Assembly: GCF_040183065.1 (NCBI RefSeq)
Contig: NC_091127.1
Span: forward strand, 106,176,334 to 106,240,333
Reading direction: 5' to 3'
Length of the DNA stretch: 64,000 bases
Origin: Periplaneta americana
Lineage: Eukaryota; Arthropoda; Insecta; Blattodea; Blattidae
Shown: piece after piece, positions 43,641 through 54,059 of the stretch
Layout of the letters: every line of letters begins with the position of its first letter
How positions within the stretch are numbered: the first letter of the stretch is position 1
Made by a program: the position numbers and the translations under genes
The notes under the pieces: model-generated
The model's input: the letters and a program-made list of their open reading frames with translations, nothing else
The model's database searches: none
What the model was told of the DNA's origin: nothing

Positions 43641-44150
43641 GTCCTGTGTTTAAACATGTGCAGTAATAATTTAAATATATAAATTTAGTTCAAGGTTATT
43701 AATTATTAAAATCGATCATTTTATTGGCGCTCTCGATACATTCAAGGGAATATTATCTTGCTAAAAGGTTAGTAAAAGTTGGTGTTATGCACATCCGCTG
43801 CATCATAGCACCTACAATAATCCAAAGCGATTATACTAACATGTCCATGGACATAAATATCGAATAGTTATGGAAAATTGGCTGCAATTAATTTGTTCCT
43901 GAAAAATCTGCCCTAGTACTGTTATACTGTATCTTGCAGCTGCGTTAGCCATATTATGAGTTGTAACAATAAACTGTTTTCTAGCAACCAGACCGCGTGT
44001 TGAAAATTGAACTTACAAGACCTGTCAAGTACATGAGGAAACATGATTCTGCAAAAAATTGAGTAACTTGGTTTTGAATCAATTGACCAGCCTCAGTAGT
44101 CTCCGGACATAGTCTCCTCAAAGTATCACCTATTTCCGAAACTGAAGAAC
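43641..44150. other. No gene seen
   Basis: AT-rich spacer. Confidence 0.45.
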
Positions 44151-44163
44151 GATGATGATGATG

Positions 44164-44216
<53 letters not shown>

Positions 44217-44235
44217 CATAATCATAATCATAATT
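44151..44235. repeat. (GAT)n/(AAT)n/(AATC)n microsatellite
   Basis: Trinucleotide run immediately 5' of a SINE-A head. Confidence 0.95.
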
Positions 44236-44242
44236 TTATGGC

Positions 44243-44374
44243 TACCGGCGTAGCTCAGTCACCTGAGGCGCTTACCTGCCGACTCGGAGTTGTGTACGGA
44301 CGTCGGCTCTATTCCCGCTTGGGCTGATTACCTGGTTAGGTTTTGCCTAAATTTTCCTCAACCATAAGGCAAAT
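44243..44374 (+). mobile_element. SINE-A, left part (split by a LINE)
   Basis: TACCGGCGTAGCTCAGTCAC (A box), GGCTCTATTCCCGCTTGG (B-box region) and the GATTACCTGGTTAGGTTTT body, up to AAGGCAAAT. The remaining 3' half is found at 45470. Confidence 0.85.
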
Positions 44375-45182
44375 ATCTATAATAATTGCAATTGTCCTAA
44401 ACTACGCCCATCAACCCATGTGAAATTTTTATATACTGTATCTTCATCGATCAAAACTTAAAATGGAATTTTCATATTAACTACTTATGTCTTAAATTAC
44501 GTAAAACTCTGTACAAATTTGTTCAACTGCGTCCCTTTATGCCAGTAAAACTATTGAGAACAATATTTCTAGCCCTCGTTCAGTCTGTAATACAGTATGG
44601 AATTCTAGGATGGGGTGGATTATCACAGAATACCATTCACTCATTAATAATATTACATAAAAGAATTATAAAAATATGTTTAAGAAGAAAACTTGATCAT
44701 CCAACTCGTCTTATATATAAAGAATTTAATGTTTTGAATATTAAGCAAATTTATATGTATACGATTTTGAATCACTACTATGAATATCAAGCTAAATTTA
44801 TATCATCCGATCATGGCCGCAACACAAGAAGATACAATATTTCGCTCCCCCTCATTCAACCAAAATGTAAGACTGAAGGAGGACTAAGGCACAGTTCTAA
44901 TTACCGTCCGAGATTGTATAATGCTTTTATATAGAGGAATCCGAAACTAAAATTATTAAACAATACATTATTCAAAAAACAATTCCTTGAACTGTTCTTA
45001 AAATTATAATCATGCACATTCTTATCTTTTACTTATTTTTTTTGTCACTTTAACAATGTTGTATTCTTAACTTAGTATGTTTATGAATAGGCTATGTACC
45101 GTTTGTTTGTTTTTGTTTTTTACTTATTCTTTTTAAATTTTATGTATCATTACAGTTAAGAGTTTAATCACAGTTGTGATTA

Positions 45183-45232
<50 letters not shown>

Positions 45233-45469
45233 TTCTTCTATCCAGTTTTCATTATTGGTGACACCCGACGACAAGCATTTTGCTTTCTTGGGTGTGACCC
45301 AGTTACATTGTATTTATACAATGATTTGTAATAGGCCTATTTGACTATGAGATTGGTAATCAATTTCGAATTTTGAAGAATATTCATATACGAGTATTAA
45401 AATGGTGTTGTAAAATTTTTGTTATTGTATGTAATTTTTGCTTGCAATAAAAATCTTGTTAAAAAATTT
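44375..45469 (+). mobile_element. LINE 3' end inserted in SINE-A
   Basis: Everything between the two SINE-A halves. It begins inside an RT C-terminus and ends with a 3' UTR-like AT-rich stretch, GCAATAAAAATCTTGTTAAA. It contains an (ATT)n run at 45185-45232. Strongly 5'-truncated. Confidence 0.75.
44430..44934 (+). pseudogene. RT C-terminal (thumb/connection) domain of a Jockey/CR1-like LINE
   Basis: Open from about 44440: IFIDQNLKWNFHINYLCLKL is the FIDxxLxWxxHI motif that follows the RT palm. Then LVQSVIQYGILGWGGLSQNT is the YGIxxWG motif, and LHKRIIKICLRRKLDHPTRL and YKEFNVLNIKQIYMYTILNH complete the usual C-terminus. It ends at a natural-looking stop at 44932 (PRLYNAFI). The surviving 165 codons have no stop, so this copy is younger than many here. 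Confidence 0.82.
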
Positions 45470-45577
45470 CATGTAATGTATCGCGAATCCTAGGCCTTAT
45501 CTCGCCAAATAGCATTTCGCTGTCACTAAACACATCGACGCTAAATAACGTAATAGTTAATACAGTGTCATTAAATA
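45470..45577 (+). mobile_element. SINE-A, right part
   Basis: CATGTAATGTATCGCGAATC and GACGCTAAATAACG, TAGTTAATACAGTGTCATTA: the 3' half that completes the head at 44243. Confidence 0.85.
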
Positions 45578-45599
45578 GCCAAGTAAATAATAGTATTAA

Positions 45600-45651
<52 letters not shown>

Positions 45652-45656
45652 GGCTT

Positions 45657-46740
45657 TTAAAGAACCCGGAGGTTCATTGCCGCCCTCACATAAGCCCGCC
45701 ATTGGTCCCTATCCTGAGCAAGATTAATCCATTCTCTATCATCATATCCCACCTCCCTCAAATCCATTTTAATATTATATTCCCAACTACGTCTCGGCAT
45801 CCCTAAAGGTCTATTTCCCTCCGGTCTCCCAACTAACACTCTATATGCATTTCTGAATTCGCCCATACGTGCTACATGCCCTACCCATCTCAAACGTCTG
45901 GATTTAATGTTCCTAATTATGTCAGGTGAAGAATACAATGCGTGCAGTTCTGTGTTGTGTAACTTTTCCATTCTCCTGTAACTTCATCCCTCTTAGCCCC
46001 AAATATTTTCCTAAGCACCTTATTCTCAAACATCCTTAATCTCTGTTCCTCTCTCAAAGTGAGAGTCCAAGTTTCACAACCATACAGAACAACCGGTAAT
46101 ATAACTGTTTTATAAATTCTAACTTTCAGATTTTTCGACAGCAGACTGGATGATAAAAGTTTCTCAACCGAATAACAACAGGCATTTCCCATATTTATTC
46201 TGTGCTTAATTTCCTCCCGAGTATCATTTATATTTGTTACTGTTGCTCCCAGATATTTGTACTTCTCCACCTCTTCAAAAGATAATTTCCAATTTTTATA
46301 TTTCCATTTCGTACAATATTCTCGTCACGAGACATAATCATAACTTTGTCTTTTCGGGATTTACTTCCAAACCTAGCTCTTTACTTGCTTCCAGTAAAAT
46401 TCCCGTGTTTTCCCTAATCGTTTGTGGATTTTCTCCTAACGTATTCACGTCATCCGCATAGACAAGCAGCTGATGTAACCCGTTCAATTCCAAACCCTCT
46501 CTGTTATCCTGGACTTTCCTAATGGCATACTCTAGAGCAAAGTTAAAAGGCAGAGGTGATAGTGCATCTCCTTGATTTAGCCCACATTGAATTGGAAACG
46601 CATCTGATAGAAACTGACCTACACGAACTCTGCTGTACGTTTCACTGAGACACATTTTAATTAATCGAACTAGTTTCTTGGGAATACCAAATTCAATAAG
46701 AATATCATATAAAACTTCTCTCTTAACCGAGTCATATGCC
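45657..46740 (-). pseudogene. LINE-A reverse transcriptase and C-terminus
   Basis: [11 protein letters not shown] near 46735 is motif [21 protein letters not shown] (frame 46655-46338) is motif [16 protein letters not shown] is motif C with both catalytic Asp present. [11 protein letters not shown] follows. At 46270-45917 is KYKYLGATVTNINDTREEIK, then VILPVVLYGCETWTLTLREE. At 45971-45657 is the tail LRWVGHVARMGEFR to YVRAAMNLRVL. A one-base loss near 45965 shifts the frame between the last two parts, and another break lies near 46300. The fingers region before motif A is deleted. Confidence 0.9.
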
Positions 46741-47817
46741 TTTAATATCTCGGATATTTTCCCTCATGCTATTAAAATGTAACTCTTCCTCAACTTCGTC
46801 GGAACTTGCTAATACGGCAAACCTATTTGAAATTTCGACCTGATAATGTTGCCTAGTTCCCTCGTCCTTTAATTTCGGAATATTGAATCTTCTAATATTA
46901 ACTTGTTGCTCTACTCGCTTGGCTACTGATAGTCTTTCTCTTAGTTCTCCAATTACCAAATAATGGTCAGAATTACAGTCTGCCCCCCTGAAGGTTCGAA
47001 TGTCTACTATACTAGTATGTCTTCTTTTATCTATCAATATGTGATCTATCTGGTTATGTGTCAATCCATCTGGAGAAGTCCAAGTATATTTATGTATATC
47101 CTTATGGGGGAATGTTGTACTTTTAACAATTAAATTTTTTGATGTGGCAAAGTTGACTAACCTAACTCCATTGTCATTACTAGATATGTGTAGACTCTCT
47201 TTTCCAATAGTCGTTTTAAAAATATCCTCTCGTCCTACTTTAGCATTGAAATCCCCCAATAAAATTTTCATGTGATATCTAGGTAACTGATCAAAAGTCT
47301 GTTCCAATTCCTCATAGAAGCTATCCTTTATATCGTCGTCTTCCTCTTCTGTAGGGGCATGAGCATTTATAACTACGACATCGCACCATCTACCCTTAAG
47401 TACTAAATACGATAACCTATCACTGATAAATGCGACCTTTTTCACTGCTGATTTTATTCTTTTATGAATAAAGAATCCTGTTCCTAATTGGTGATTATCG
47501 TTTCCTTCCCCATAATACAACAAATAATTTCATATTTGTGTTATGCCATTCCCATCTAATCTAACCTCCTGTACTCCCACAAAATCTATTCTATATCTAG
47601 CTAGTTCTTTTGCTACTAATGTCACTCCTCCTGTTCTATATAGACTTGTAACATTCCAAGTACCAAATTTCAAAACCTTATTTTTTTTTTGCTGTTGTCG
47701 TGTCAGAGAATCAGTCCTATTCCGAGGCTTATGTGAAGGATTCGTAACAAACTGTTTTTTACGGTGATGGGTTGTTAGCCCTTCGCGCAACCCCCAAGCT
47801 GGAGGACCACCCCTCAT
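46732..47817 (-). pseudogene. LINE-A APE-type endonuclease, one premature stop
   Basis: The frame is continuous from 47817 to 46732 except for a TGA at 47532-47530. Motifs in order: KFGTWNVTSL (catalytic Asn), GVQEVRLDGNG (catalytic Glu), VVINAHAPTEEEDDD, MKILLGDFNAKVGRE (GDFNA), YTWTSPDGLTHNQIDHILID (T-W-P and the IDH core), and NSDHYLVIGEL (the SDH active site). All catalytic residues appear intact, so only the stop and the truncated partner RT mark it as dead. Similar proteins are often annotated as craniofacial development protein 2-like; this is the LINE domain, not a host gene. Confidence 0.9.
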
Positions 47818-47935
47818 CGGCTGTCCGCGACTGCTTACTCAATGTATTCACAGTTACCCTCCATATCTGGAGGCCGTCTCCTCGATCCGCAACCTGAGGA
47901 CGCGCCATGCCGTGGTGATAGGGACCCACAATACA

Positions 47936-48873
47936 TTAATATTAATAATAATAATATAAATAAAAAAATAAAATAGTAATAAAGAAATAAGTTCTCATTG
48001 AATGAAACAGTAGGTCTAATAATTAGGTATTGTGGAAGATTGGTTTGCTGAGACAAACATTTTTTGAAGGCTTAATTGCTTAATGACCATTGTGCTGTGT
48101 GTAGGATTAAGAGATGATTATTTATACTCCTTGCCTCTTCCTATTCTGTGCCTCCACAGTCTGTGAGTTGTCTGAATGTAGTGCGGGCTTTCCCAACCGG
48201 GTTATTAGTACTTGAAGCATTCATTGATGCATTCATTCACTTAATAGCCGTCATCTTATTGCGTCACGCACGGACGCACTAGACAAGTTTTGATGCTCCG
48301 TATAGAGTGGGAGGGTTGCGGATAATATCGTTTCACTTCCAATTTGTGAAATGCTCCCCTACCAATCACTGGAAATAGCCTTCACGGACTTCTCTGAAAA
48401 TTTCTCCGACCCTCCTTGAAAACCCTCCCTCCCTCGTAAATTGATACACATTGTTCCTGATTAAAGTAGCTGTACTGCATGGGGACGTTTTCCCCTCACA
48501 CTTCTCATCTTCATTCCACGTCTCCTTCACGTAGGATTGCTTAAACCCTTCTGTTCCTCTGCCTGACCCTTGACCTACTATGTGGATTGGGTCTCTTGTC
48601 GAAAATATTTAGTAATTATTTGGATTCTATGCTTAGGAGAGGTCGAAGAAATTTCGATATTAGGAGAAACTTCGTCATAGGATTCGTTTTGAAGACTTTA
48701 GCAAATAGGGATTTGTTTAGAGGCTAGCATATTAAGAAAACGTGGCCGCTTGCCGTGCCTGTGGATAAATATTTGCAGTTCTGACAGGTAAATACATTTT
48801 TTAATCATGACTTATAACGGACACATCATATGTCCAAATACCAAAGAAAATATTGGCTGAAACTGGAACCGTC
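47936..48873. other. No gene seen
   Basis: Starts with AAT/ATA-rich sequence. The rest holds no recognised motif. Confidence 0.45.
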
Positions 48874-49128
48874 CACACCTGTGGAGTAACGGTCAGCGCG
48901 TCTGGCTGCGAAACCAAGTGGCCCCGGTTCGAATCCCGGTCGGGGCAAGTTACCTGGTTGAGATTTTTGCCGGGGTTTTCCCTCAACCCAATACGAGCAA
49001 ATGCTCGGTAACTTTCGGTGCTGGACCCCGGACTCATTTCACCGGCATTATCACCTTCATATCATTCAGACGCTAAATAACCTAGATGTTGATACAGCTT
49101 CGTAAAATAATCCAATAAAAAAAAAAGA
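48874..49128 (+). mobile_element. tRNA-derived SINE-B, near complete
   Basis: The head has GTGGAGTAACGGTCAGCGCG (A box) and GGTTCGAATCCC at 48926-48937 (perfect B box). The body has GTTACCTGGTTGAGATTTTT, GGTGCTGGACCCCGGACTC and CACCTTCATATCATTCAGAC. It ends in poly-A at 49119-49128. The antisense frame 48801-49037 (MSPGSSTESY..) is a translation of this SINE and should not be taken as a protein. Confidence 0.9.
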
Positions 49129-49246
49129 AACTGGAACCAAGCAAGTTGGAAGATGATATCAGCTGAAAGTATTATGGATTTATTAATTTGTGCTACAGAA
49201 TAATCTCTGTAATATTGATAATTAATATTTGAGGAGAAAATTTCGC

Positions 49247-49318
49247 TCTGGCGCCGGGGATCGAACCCGGGTCCTTGGTTCTACGTACCAAGCGCTCTGA
49301 GCACTGAGCTACGCCGAA
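49247..49318 (-). ncRNA. tRNA-like sequence (tRNA pseudogene or SINE head)
   Basis: The minus strand folds as a near-complete cloverleaf: acceptor TTCGGCG/CGCCAGA (6 of 7 pairs), D arm GCTC..GAGC, anticodon arm TTGGT/ACCAA around ACGTAGA, and T arm CCGGG/CCCGG with TTCGATC. A box (TAGCTCAGTGC) and B box (GGTTCGATCCC) are both good. The anticodon would be GTA, but position 33 is C instead of the near-universal U and no CCA-type discriminator can be judged. Probably a tRNA-derived SINE head or pseudogene rather than a working tRNA-Tyr. Confidence 0.5.
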
Positions 49319-49517
49319 TTCAATCCACAGCACCGGATCGAAAGGGTAAAGAATATAACTGTTGAAGGGACAGTAAGTGCATTAGGAACTCTTCATTTCC
49401 CCCAGGGTCAGAATGAACCCTCAATTACATTTGGTTCTTTTCCTGGTACAGTCACTTACGCAAATCCTTCTGGACTCTTGAGATTTTTCTGAAATATTTA
49501 GACACACTTTAGTAAAT

Positions 49518-49905
49518 GTGTACACCTTAAAAATAAATGCCTATTATTTTGAGTTCGGAAGGTCACGCTACCACAAAACTCTGCGAGGTGTCAATATATA
49601 TCGTGATAATGGATTCCGTCTATTGACGTTCCCACCACACAAAGTAATAAGCTTCAACCACTGGAGATTTCTGTCTTTTGGGCCATTCAAAACATATCTA
49701 ACTCAAGAAATCCTGGAGAACTCATCAAGGATTAAAGAGTCATACATCAGAACCTTTATATCATACAACATCATGAGAGTTTTCCAGCAAGCAGGGAAAG
49801 CTGCATAAATCCTGATGTCACAGGATGACTTCCTTGGAGGTGTTATTTTATCGGCCAATTTTCATGCAACATCATCTGCATCAAATCAAGAATCTTTAAT
49901 TTAAG
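49518..49905 (+). pseudogene. DDE_1 pogo/jerky-like transposase C-terminal fragment
   Basis: 96 codons, then a continued broken frame. NGFRLLTFPPHKVISFNHWR sits where relatives have GVxMLTFPPHCSHxLQPLD. FGPFKTYLTQEI matches the xxGPFKxxxNxxx helix. FISYNIMRVFQQAGKAA matches the helix that follows. After the stop, QDDFLGGVILSAN continues like the region that precedes the C-terminus (QEDDFLPS). The catalytic Asp-bearing parts are absent or changed. The family is clear from the FPPH..GPFK pattern; it is a third pogo-type lineage in the window. Confidence 0.68.
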
Positions 49906-51716
49906 AATGTGACAATCCTCCTGTTGTTGAATCTACATCAACACCTCCATCTGAGACAGCATCTCTTAACATACAGTTCATCGAAGAAGCTTCTTCTCCA
50001 GACAATAGAAGTAGTAAAGGCACAAACCTACAAGTAGACATAACGAACATCATCCCTAAACAAAAAAATACAAGATTCGCCAAGCAAAAATAAAGAGAAT
50101 ACTGAAGACGATGAAACATTTTGCACATTATAAAGGGAGAATAAATTATGCACAAAGAGTGCAAGTTAAGAGCATATGAACAATGTACAGGTATAGAAAA
50201 TTTATTTAAGCACTTCAATAATGTGCAGATGTTGAATTTAATCTTACTAGAGTTGGTTATATTGAAAATCAAATCCGAAGTTAAAAATAAGTGTCTTTGT
50301 TGTGGATATAAATACTGACGGAATTGTCCCTGAGTGTGGGGCAGCTTCAGCATCTTTAATTTATTTTTGTGTTTAATCCTATGCCTAATTTTTTATAAAT
50401 TATAATCCATACCGTAACATAAACATACCAAGTGGATTTATCATTCACATTCTGAAACATAAATTTAATTTTTGTTGGATTTAATGTGAATGTTTAGCTT
50501 AACGTGATGAACTTGCTCCGACCTCCTCTAGAGGCCTATGCTGCAATTCATGCAGAGGAGGTGTGTGCCAGGTGTGCATATGTACTGTCTTGTGTACAGT
50601 ATGTCTTTGCTTCCTTAAGCGATGTTCCTGCGCCGTACTGATCATATGGCTGGTGAATGCTGCTACTTGTTTCACTGCTTTCACAAAAAATGAGGACGTA
50701 TAAAAAATTGCAGGTAAGTATATAATAACAAGACGAGAAGAAAAAATGGACAGGCTGGAATGAAATAATATAAAGGTAGAAGAAACGAAGGAGGTGAACT
50801 AAGAAGAAAAGAGGAAATAGCAAGAGATAAAAGAGAGAGCGAGAGAAAGAGAGAGAGAGTGAAATGATGAGAAAAAGAAACAAAAAAAACAGGAGAATGA
50901 AAGCAAAGAGAAAAGCTGAAAGAACGATGAAAGGAAAAAGCAAGGAAGAAGGAAGAGAAATAAATAAAGAGAAAATAAATTAACAAATGCGAATAAAATC
51001 AGCAAAGAACTTAAGCATTTGCTATTAAAATACGTATCTCATAGAAATAGTGAAGAATTTTATGTACAATAGGTTAGGATGCCTGTACGAGACAATTGAA
51101 TTCTTCTGCTACCGAAGAATTCATTTGACCCATGTGACATAAACAGTATCACGAAACGTTGCCCTCGCCATTTTTGTAACCGTTACGGCTATTCAGAAAC
51201 CTTATGAAGAACGCCAGCGAGCGGAAAAGAAAAGAAAGTTATCATCTCTTGAAATATGGCCATTGAATAGTAAATCTACGGATCGAGATTCTTAAGTGCG
51301 AGTAAACCTCGCTAGATGGCAGCTTTACTGCATACCCTTGTGATCCACTGCCTCTCCTGCATTATAATCTTCTTTTGTCTCTTTCGGCCCTCACTTCTAT
51401 AATCAACCCTCATCTTTTCTTGCTTCACTTTTATTTCTCCCCCTCACACACAACGCATTTCCATTTTGTCACTCTGTCTTCATTCATAATCCTCTTTCTT
51501 CAGTCCGCCCGTAGGAAACCGTGAGATATAGTCTCATTAGGCGCCACCTCTCAAGTTTCACTCTGAAACTTCCTGCCCAATAACCTATTTTCAGATTGGG
51601 CCTTCTTGTCCAGAAAACACAGGGTAAGGTATATCCTTGTCATGCGAAGAAGCAGCTCGTTTCTGGACGAGTATTTCAACTTCCTTATGTACAATAATAT
51701 TCTACATTTCTATAAG
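49906..51716. other. No gene seen; purine-rich tract at 50690-51000
   Basis: Contains a G/A-rich tract (50690-51000) with GAGAGA words whose minus-strand frames are Phe/Leu/Ser-rich artefacts. The remainder has no recognised motif. Confidence 0.45.
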
Positions 51717-52275
51717 GTTATGAGCAGAGACCGGAAATTTGGCATAATGTCATTTTAAATATGTTAAATCTATCTTCATTTTGAAAGTAGCTAAATCTCT
51801 ACGAATTATACCTTTGTGATTGAAACGTTACACTTTTATGTTGCCCTTGTCTGCCTTTTTTAATATAAATGCCTAATTTACCATTTTTTACCTTTATTTG
51901 ATTATTTATGTATTATTTATTAATTTATTATTAAAAATTGTCTACAGGTGTATTTTAATTTATTTCTATAACCGCTACAATCAAAGTGACTCTACCGAAT
52001 GTATATTATTGCCTCTCAGTCAGTTCATATTCTCTTTGCAACAATGAGTGCTGCCGTGCAAAAATGTATAACTGTAAGCGTTTTAATTATCGCTTGTGTT
52101 TATTTGACAAGGTAACAATGAGTGCGGGTCTAACGTTATTTTTAACGGTTATTTTTCTCTCAGTTTTCATTGCGACGTTGTTGTAGCTAGCTAATTAATA
52201 TTTCATATCGCAACATATCACTACAACCAAACTCATAAAAATGCACTTTCCAAGGCTACTGGGAGGAAGATTTCT

Positions 52276-52467
52276 TTGCTTCCAACAGTAATTGCAACAT
52301 CGAGTCGAAAATCTCAATTTGCATTCGACTTGTGTAAAGCTTTTCTTGCTGCCGAAACCGCTTTGTGGAAAGTGCAAAGTTTTTGTAATTGCCTTTTATT
52401 GCATATTTTAGCTATTTATAATGTCTTTATGAATGAGAGTAAATGCGCACAAATGTGCATAAGGTGA
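52276..52467 (+). pseudogene. hAT transposase N-terminal remnant
   Basis: 63-codon frame. LPTVIATSSRKSQFAFDLCK and AFLAAETALWKVQSF align with the stretch that links the zinc finger to the catalytic domain in hAT proteins. After it the frame runs into element DNA without catalytic motifs. Weak by itself, but it lies in the right orientation inside a TSD-proven hAT. Confidence 0.55.
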
Positions 52468-52498
52468 GTTAATTAGTCTGAGCAAAACTTATTAAGCG

Positions 52499-53740
52499 AT
52501 GAACGCCTTTCAGCGCACTTTTCGACGTGGTATCATTCACATGGGTTTTTGCACAATTCGCACACGCATTCTTGGTTCGGCTCATGGAAACTCTGGGTGC
52601 TGCATACCTTGTGATGAAAACCATGGATTGCGTATCGTGTTAGGATGTGCCTCATCTCGTAGTTGGGTCGTGTCCACTCCCACGTACACATGGCCTCTGT
52701 TGTGTAGAATTCGCTGCGGATGTCTTTCCTCTTCTCCTGTAATCCTTGGAGCGTAGTCTCATATGCGCTGGTGCTCGGTAGTAGTAGCTGTCGTCTAATG
52801 TCTTCGATGAAGAAAGTCTCTCTCATTAAGGCATACGTCATTCTCGATGGTGCCGTTTTTTCAACTCCTAGGACTCATTTCATGAAGCGTGCTTTCACTG
52901 TTTCTATTTGTGCCATGTCTCTGCTTGTAAGTTTGTCCCAAATTATGTTCATTCCATATGTTGCTATGGGGGTTATGACAGTCTTGAAAAGCGTCATTGC
53001 TGTTTCTGTTGATAATTGCTGGAGGTGGTTGATGCTGTATATTGCTCTAATTGCTGCTGACACTTTTTGTTGTGCGTGTATTCTGAAGGATTTTATGGTT
53101 GTTTGCAGGGTGATGCCTAGCTAGGAGAATTGCGATACGACTTCTAGTGGCTCGCCGAGAAGCGTTAATCTGTCATTTGCGTTGGGCATTCCTCCCTTTC
53201 TGAAGTTCATCTGCTTAAGTCTTTTGATGATTTATTTGCAGGTAGTTTTCGTCAGCCCATTTCTCGAGTTTATAGAGTGTACATTGCAGTTTGCTCTTTG
53301 TTAGGCGATCCCAGTACCATGTCATTAGCATATATTATGATCGGTGTTGCGCTGTCCTTGGTGATATCTACAATGTCAGCCGTCATGATGTTGAAGAGCA
53401 CCGGGCTGATGGGGTTCCCTTGCAGTACTCCATTTGTTTGCCTTATTTTCTTTGAGAGTGTGACCTCATCGTATACTTGAACGTAGTTGCAGTCCAGGAT
53501 GCTTGCCACAATTGTTGCTAATTAGCTTGAGTCTTCTAGAAGGGGCCTGAGTTTTTGAAGGAGTATCCCTATGTTGATAAGGTCCAATGCTTTCTTATAA
53601 TCAATGAATACTGAAAAATATTTCTTTCCAGCATGTCGTAAGACGTCCTCGATCTGCTCTATGAGGTAGTTCGCCGCTTGTAATGTGCCTGTGCCTTTTC
53701 TGAAGCCGCATTGGCATTCCGGAATGTGTCTGTCCACTGT
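52499..53740 (-). pseudogene. LINE reverse transcriptase inserted in the hAT element
   Basis: The minus strand encodes, in order: PECQCGFRKGTGTLQAANYL (motif 2a region, 53737-53522), FSVFIDYKKALDLINIGILL (motif A), GVLQGNPISPVLFNIMTADI (motif B, 53509-53270), IIIYANDMVLGS (motif C, YADD changed to YAND), ITPIATYGMNIIWDKL (53063-52875, the YG..W region), and a C-terminal stretch with CVCELCKNPCE (52841-52533), a Cys-rich motif. Frame breaks separate the pieces. 5'-truncated at about 53740. This family is distinct from LINE-A and LINE-C. Confidence 0.85.
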
Positions 53741-54059
53741 GTGCCTTTACGCCTTCCTATTTTAGCTATTTATGATGCGTTTTTGCCTGCCTATTTTAAT
53801 GATTCATAATGCCTAAACTTCCTGTCTCTGGTTATGAGTCAACTTCTTCTCTTGTAGGAGGATAGTAACGCTATGTGTTATTTAAAACATTTATCTCTAA
53901 CTTTGTTATGAAATATTTATGTTGTGTGGAATGTGTTGTAGGCCTACTTTTTGGTAAGAGGCTGTGTTTAAACGATTTAAATACTCTCAAATTGTATAGA
54001 AGTATGGCGTGTTACAAATCATTGAAATATTTATTCTAAAGCCTTTTGTATACATACTA

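Larger units (their letters stand above)
45602..47935 (-). mobile_element. LINE-A, most complete copy (APE-type non-LTR retrotransposon)
   Basis: Minus-strand element from the 5' region near 47935 (shared with 31378 and 14587) to the (TTAC)n 3' tail at 45602-45651. It encodes an APE endonuclease and a reverse transcriptase in what would be one long ORF. It has one premature stop in the endonuclease, an internal deletion between the endonuclease linker and RT motif A (near 46740), and frameshifts in the C-terminus. Single-ORF APE+RT with a short simple-repeat tail resembles RTE/CR1-like elements; I do not assign a clade. Confidence 0.92.
51725..53830 (+). mobile_element. hAT transposon split by a LINE
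   Basis: The TIRs are CAGAGACCGGAAATTTGGCA and the inverted CAGAGACAGGAAGTTTAGGC. The TSD GTTATGAG is exact at 51717-51724 and 53831-53838. Subterminal repeats of TGCCTATTTTAGCTATTTAT type occur at both ends. On the plus strand about 52240-52380 encodes SRKSQFAFDLCKAFLAAETA, then LWKV, matching the hAT N-terminal region (DLCxAFxxAxIPLxKL). A LINE fills 52499-53740. Confidence 0.88.

Noticed and set aside
45602..45651. CRISPR-like direct repeats ((TTAC)n)
   Set aside because: Simple microsatellite that is the 3' tail of LINE-A; no spacers.
46732..47817. Host gene craniofacial development protein 2-like
   Set aside because: Annotation name often given to LINE endonucleases; here it is followed by RT and a LINE tail.
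48801..49037. 78-codon ORF starting MSPGSSTESY
   Set aside because: Antisense translation of the SINE-B copy. Similar predicted proteins are known to me from cockroach annotations but are repeat artefacts.
50548..51005. Overlapping hydrophobic minus-strand ORFs resembling membrane proteins
   Set aside because: Composition effect of the purine-rich plus strand; three frames are open at once.
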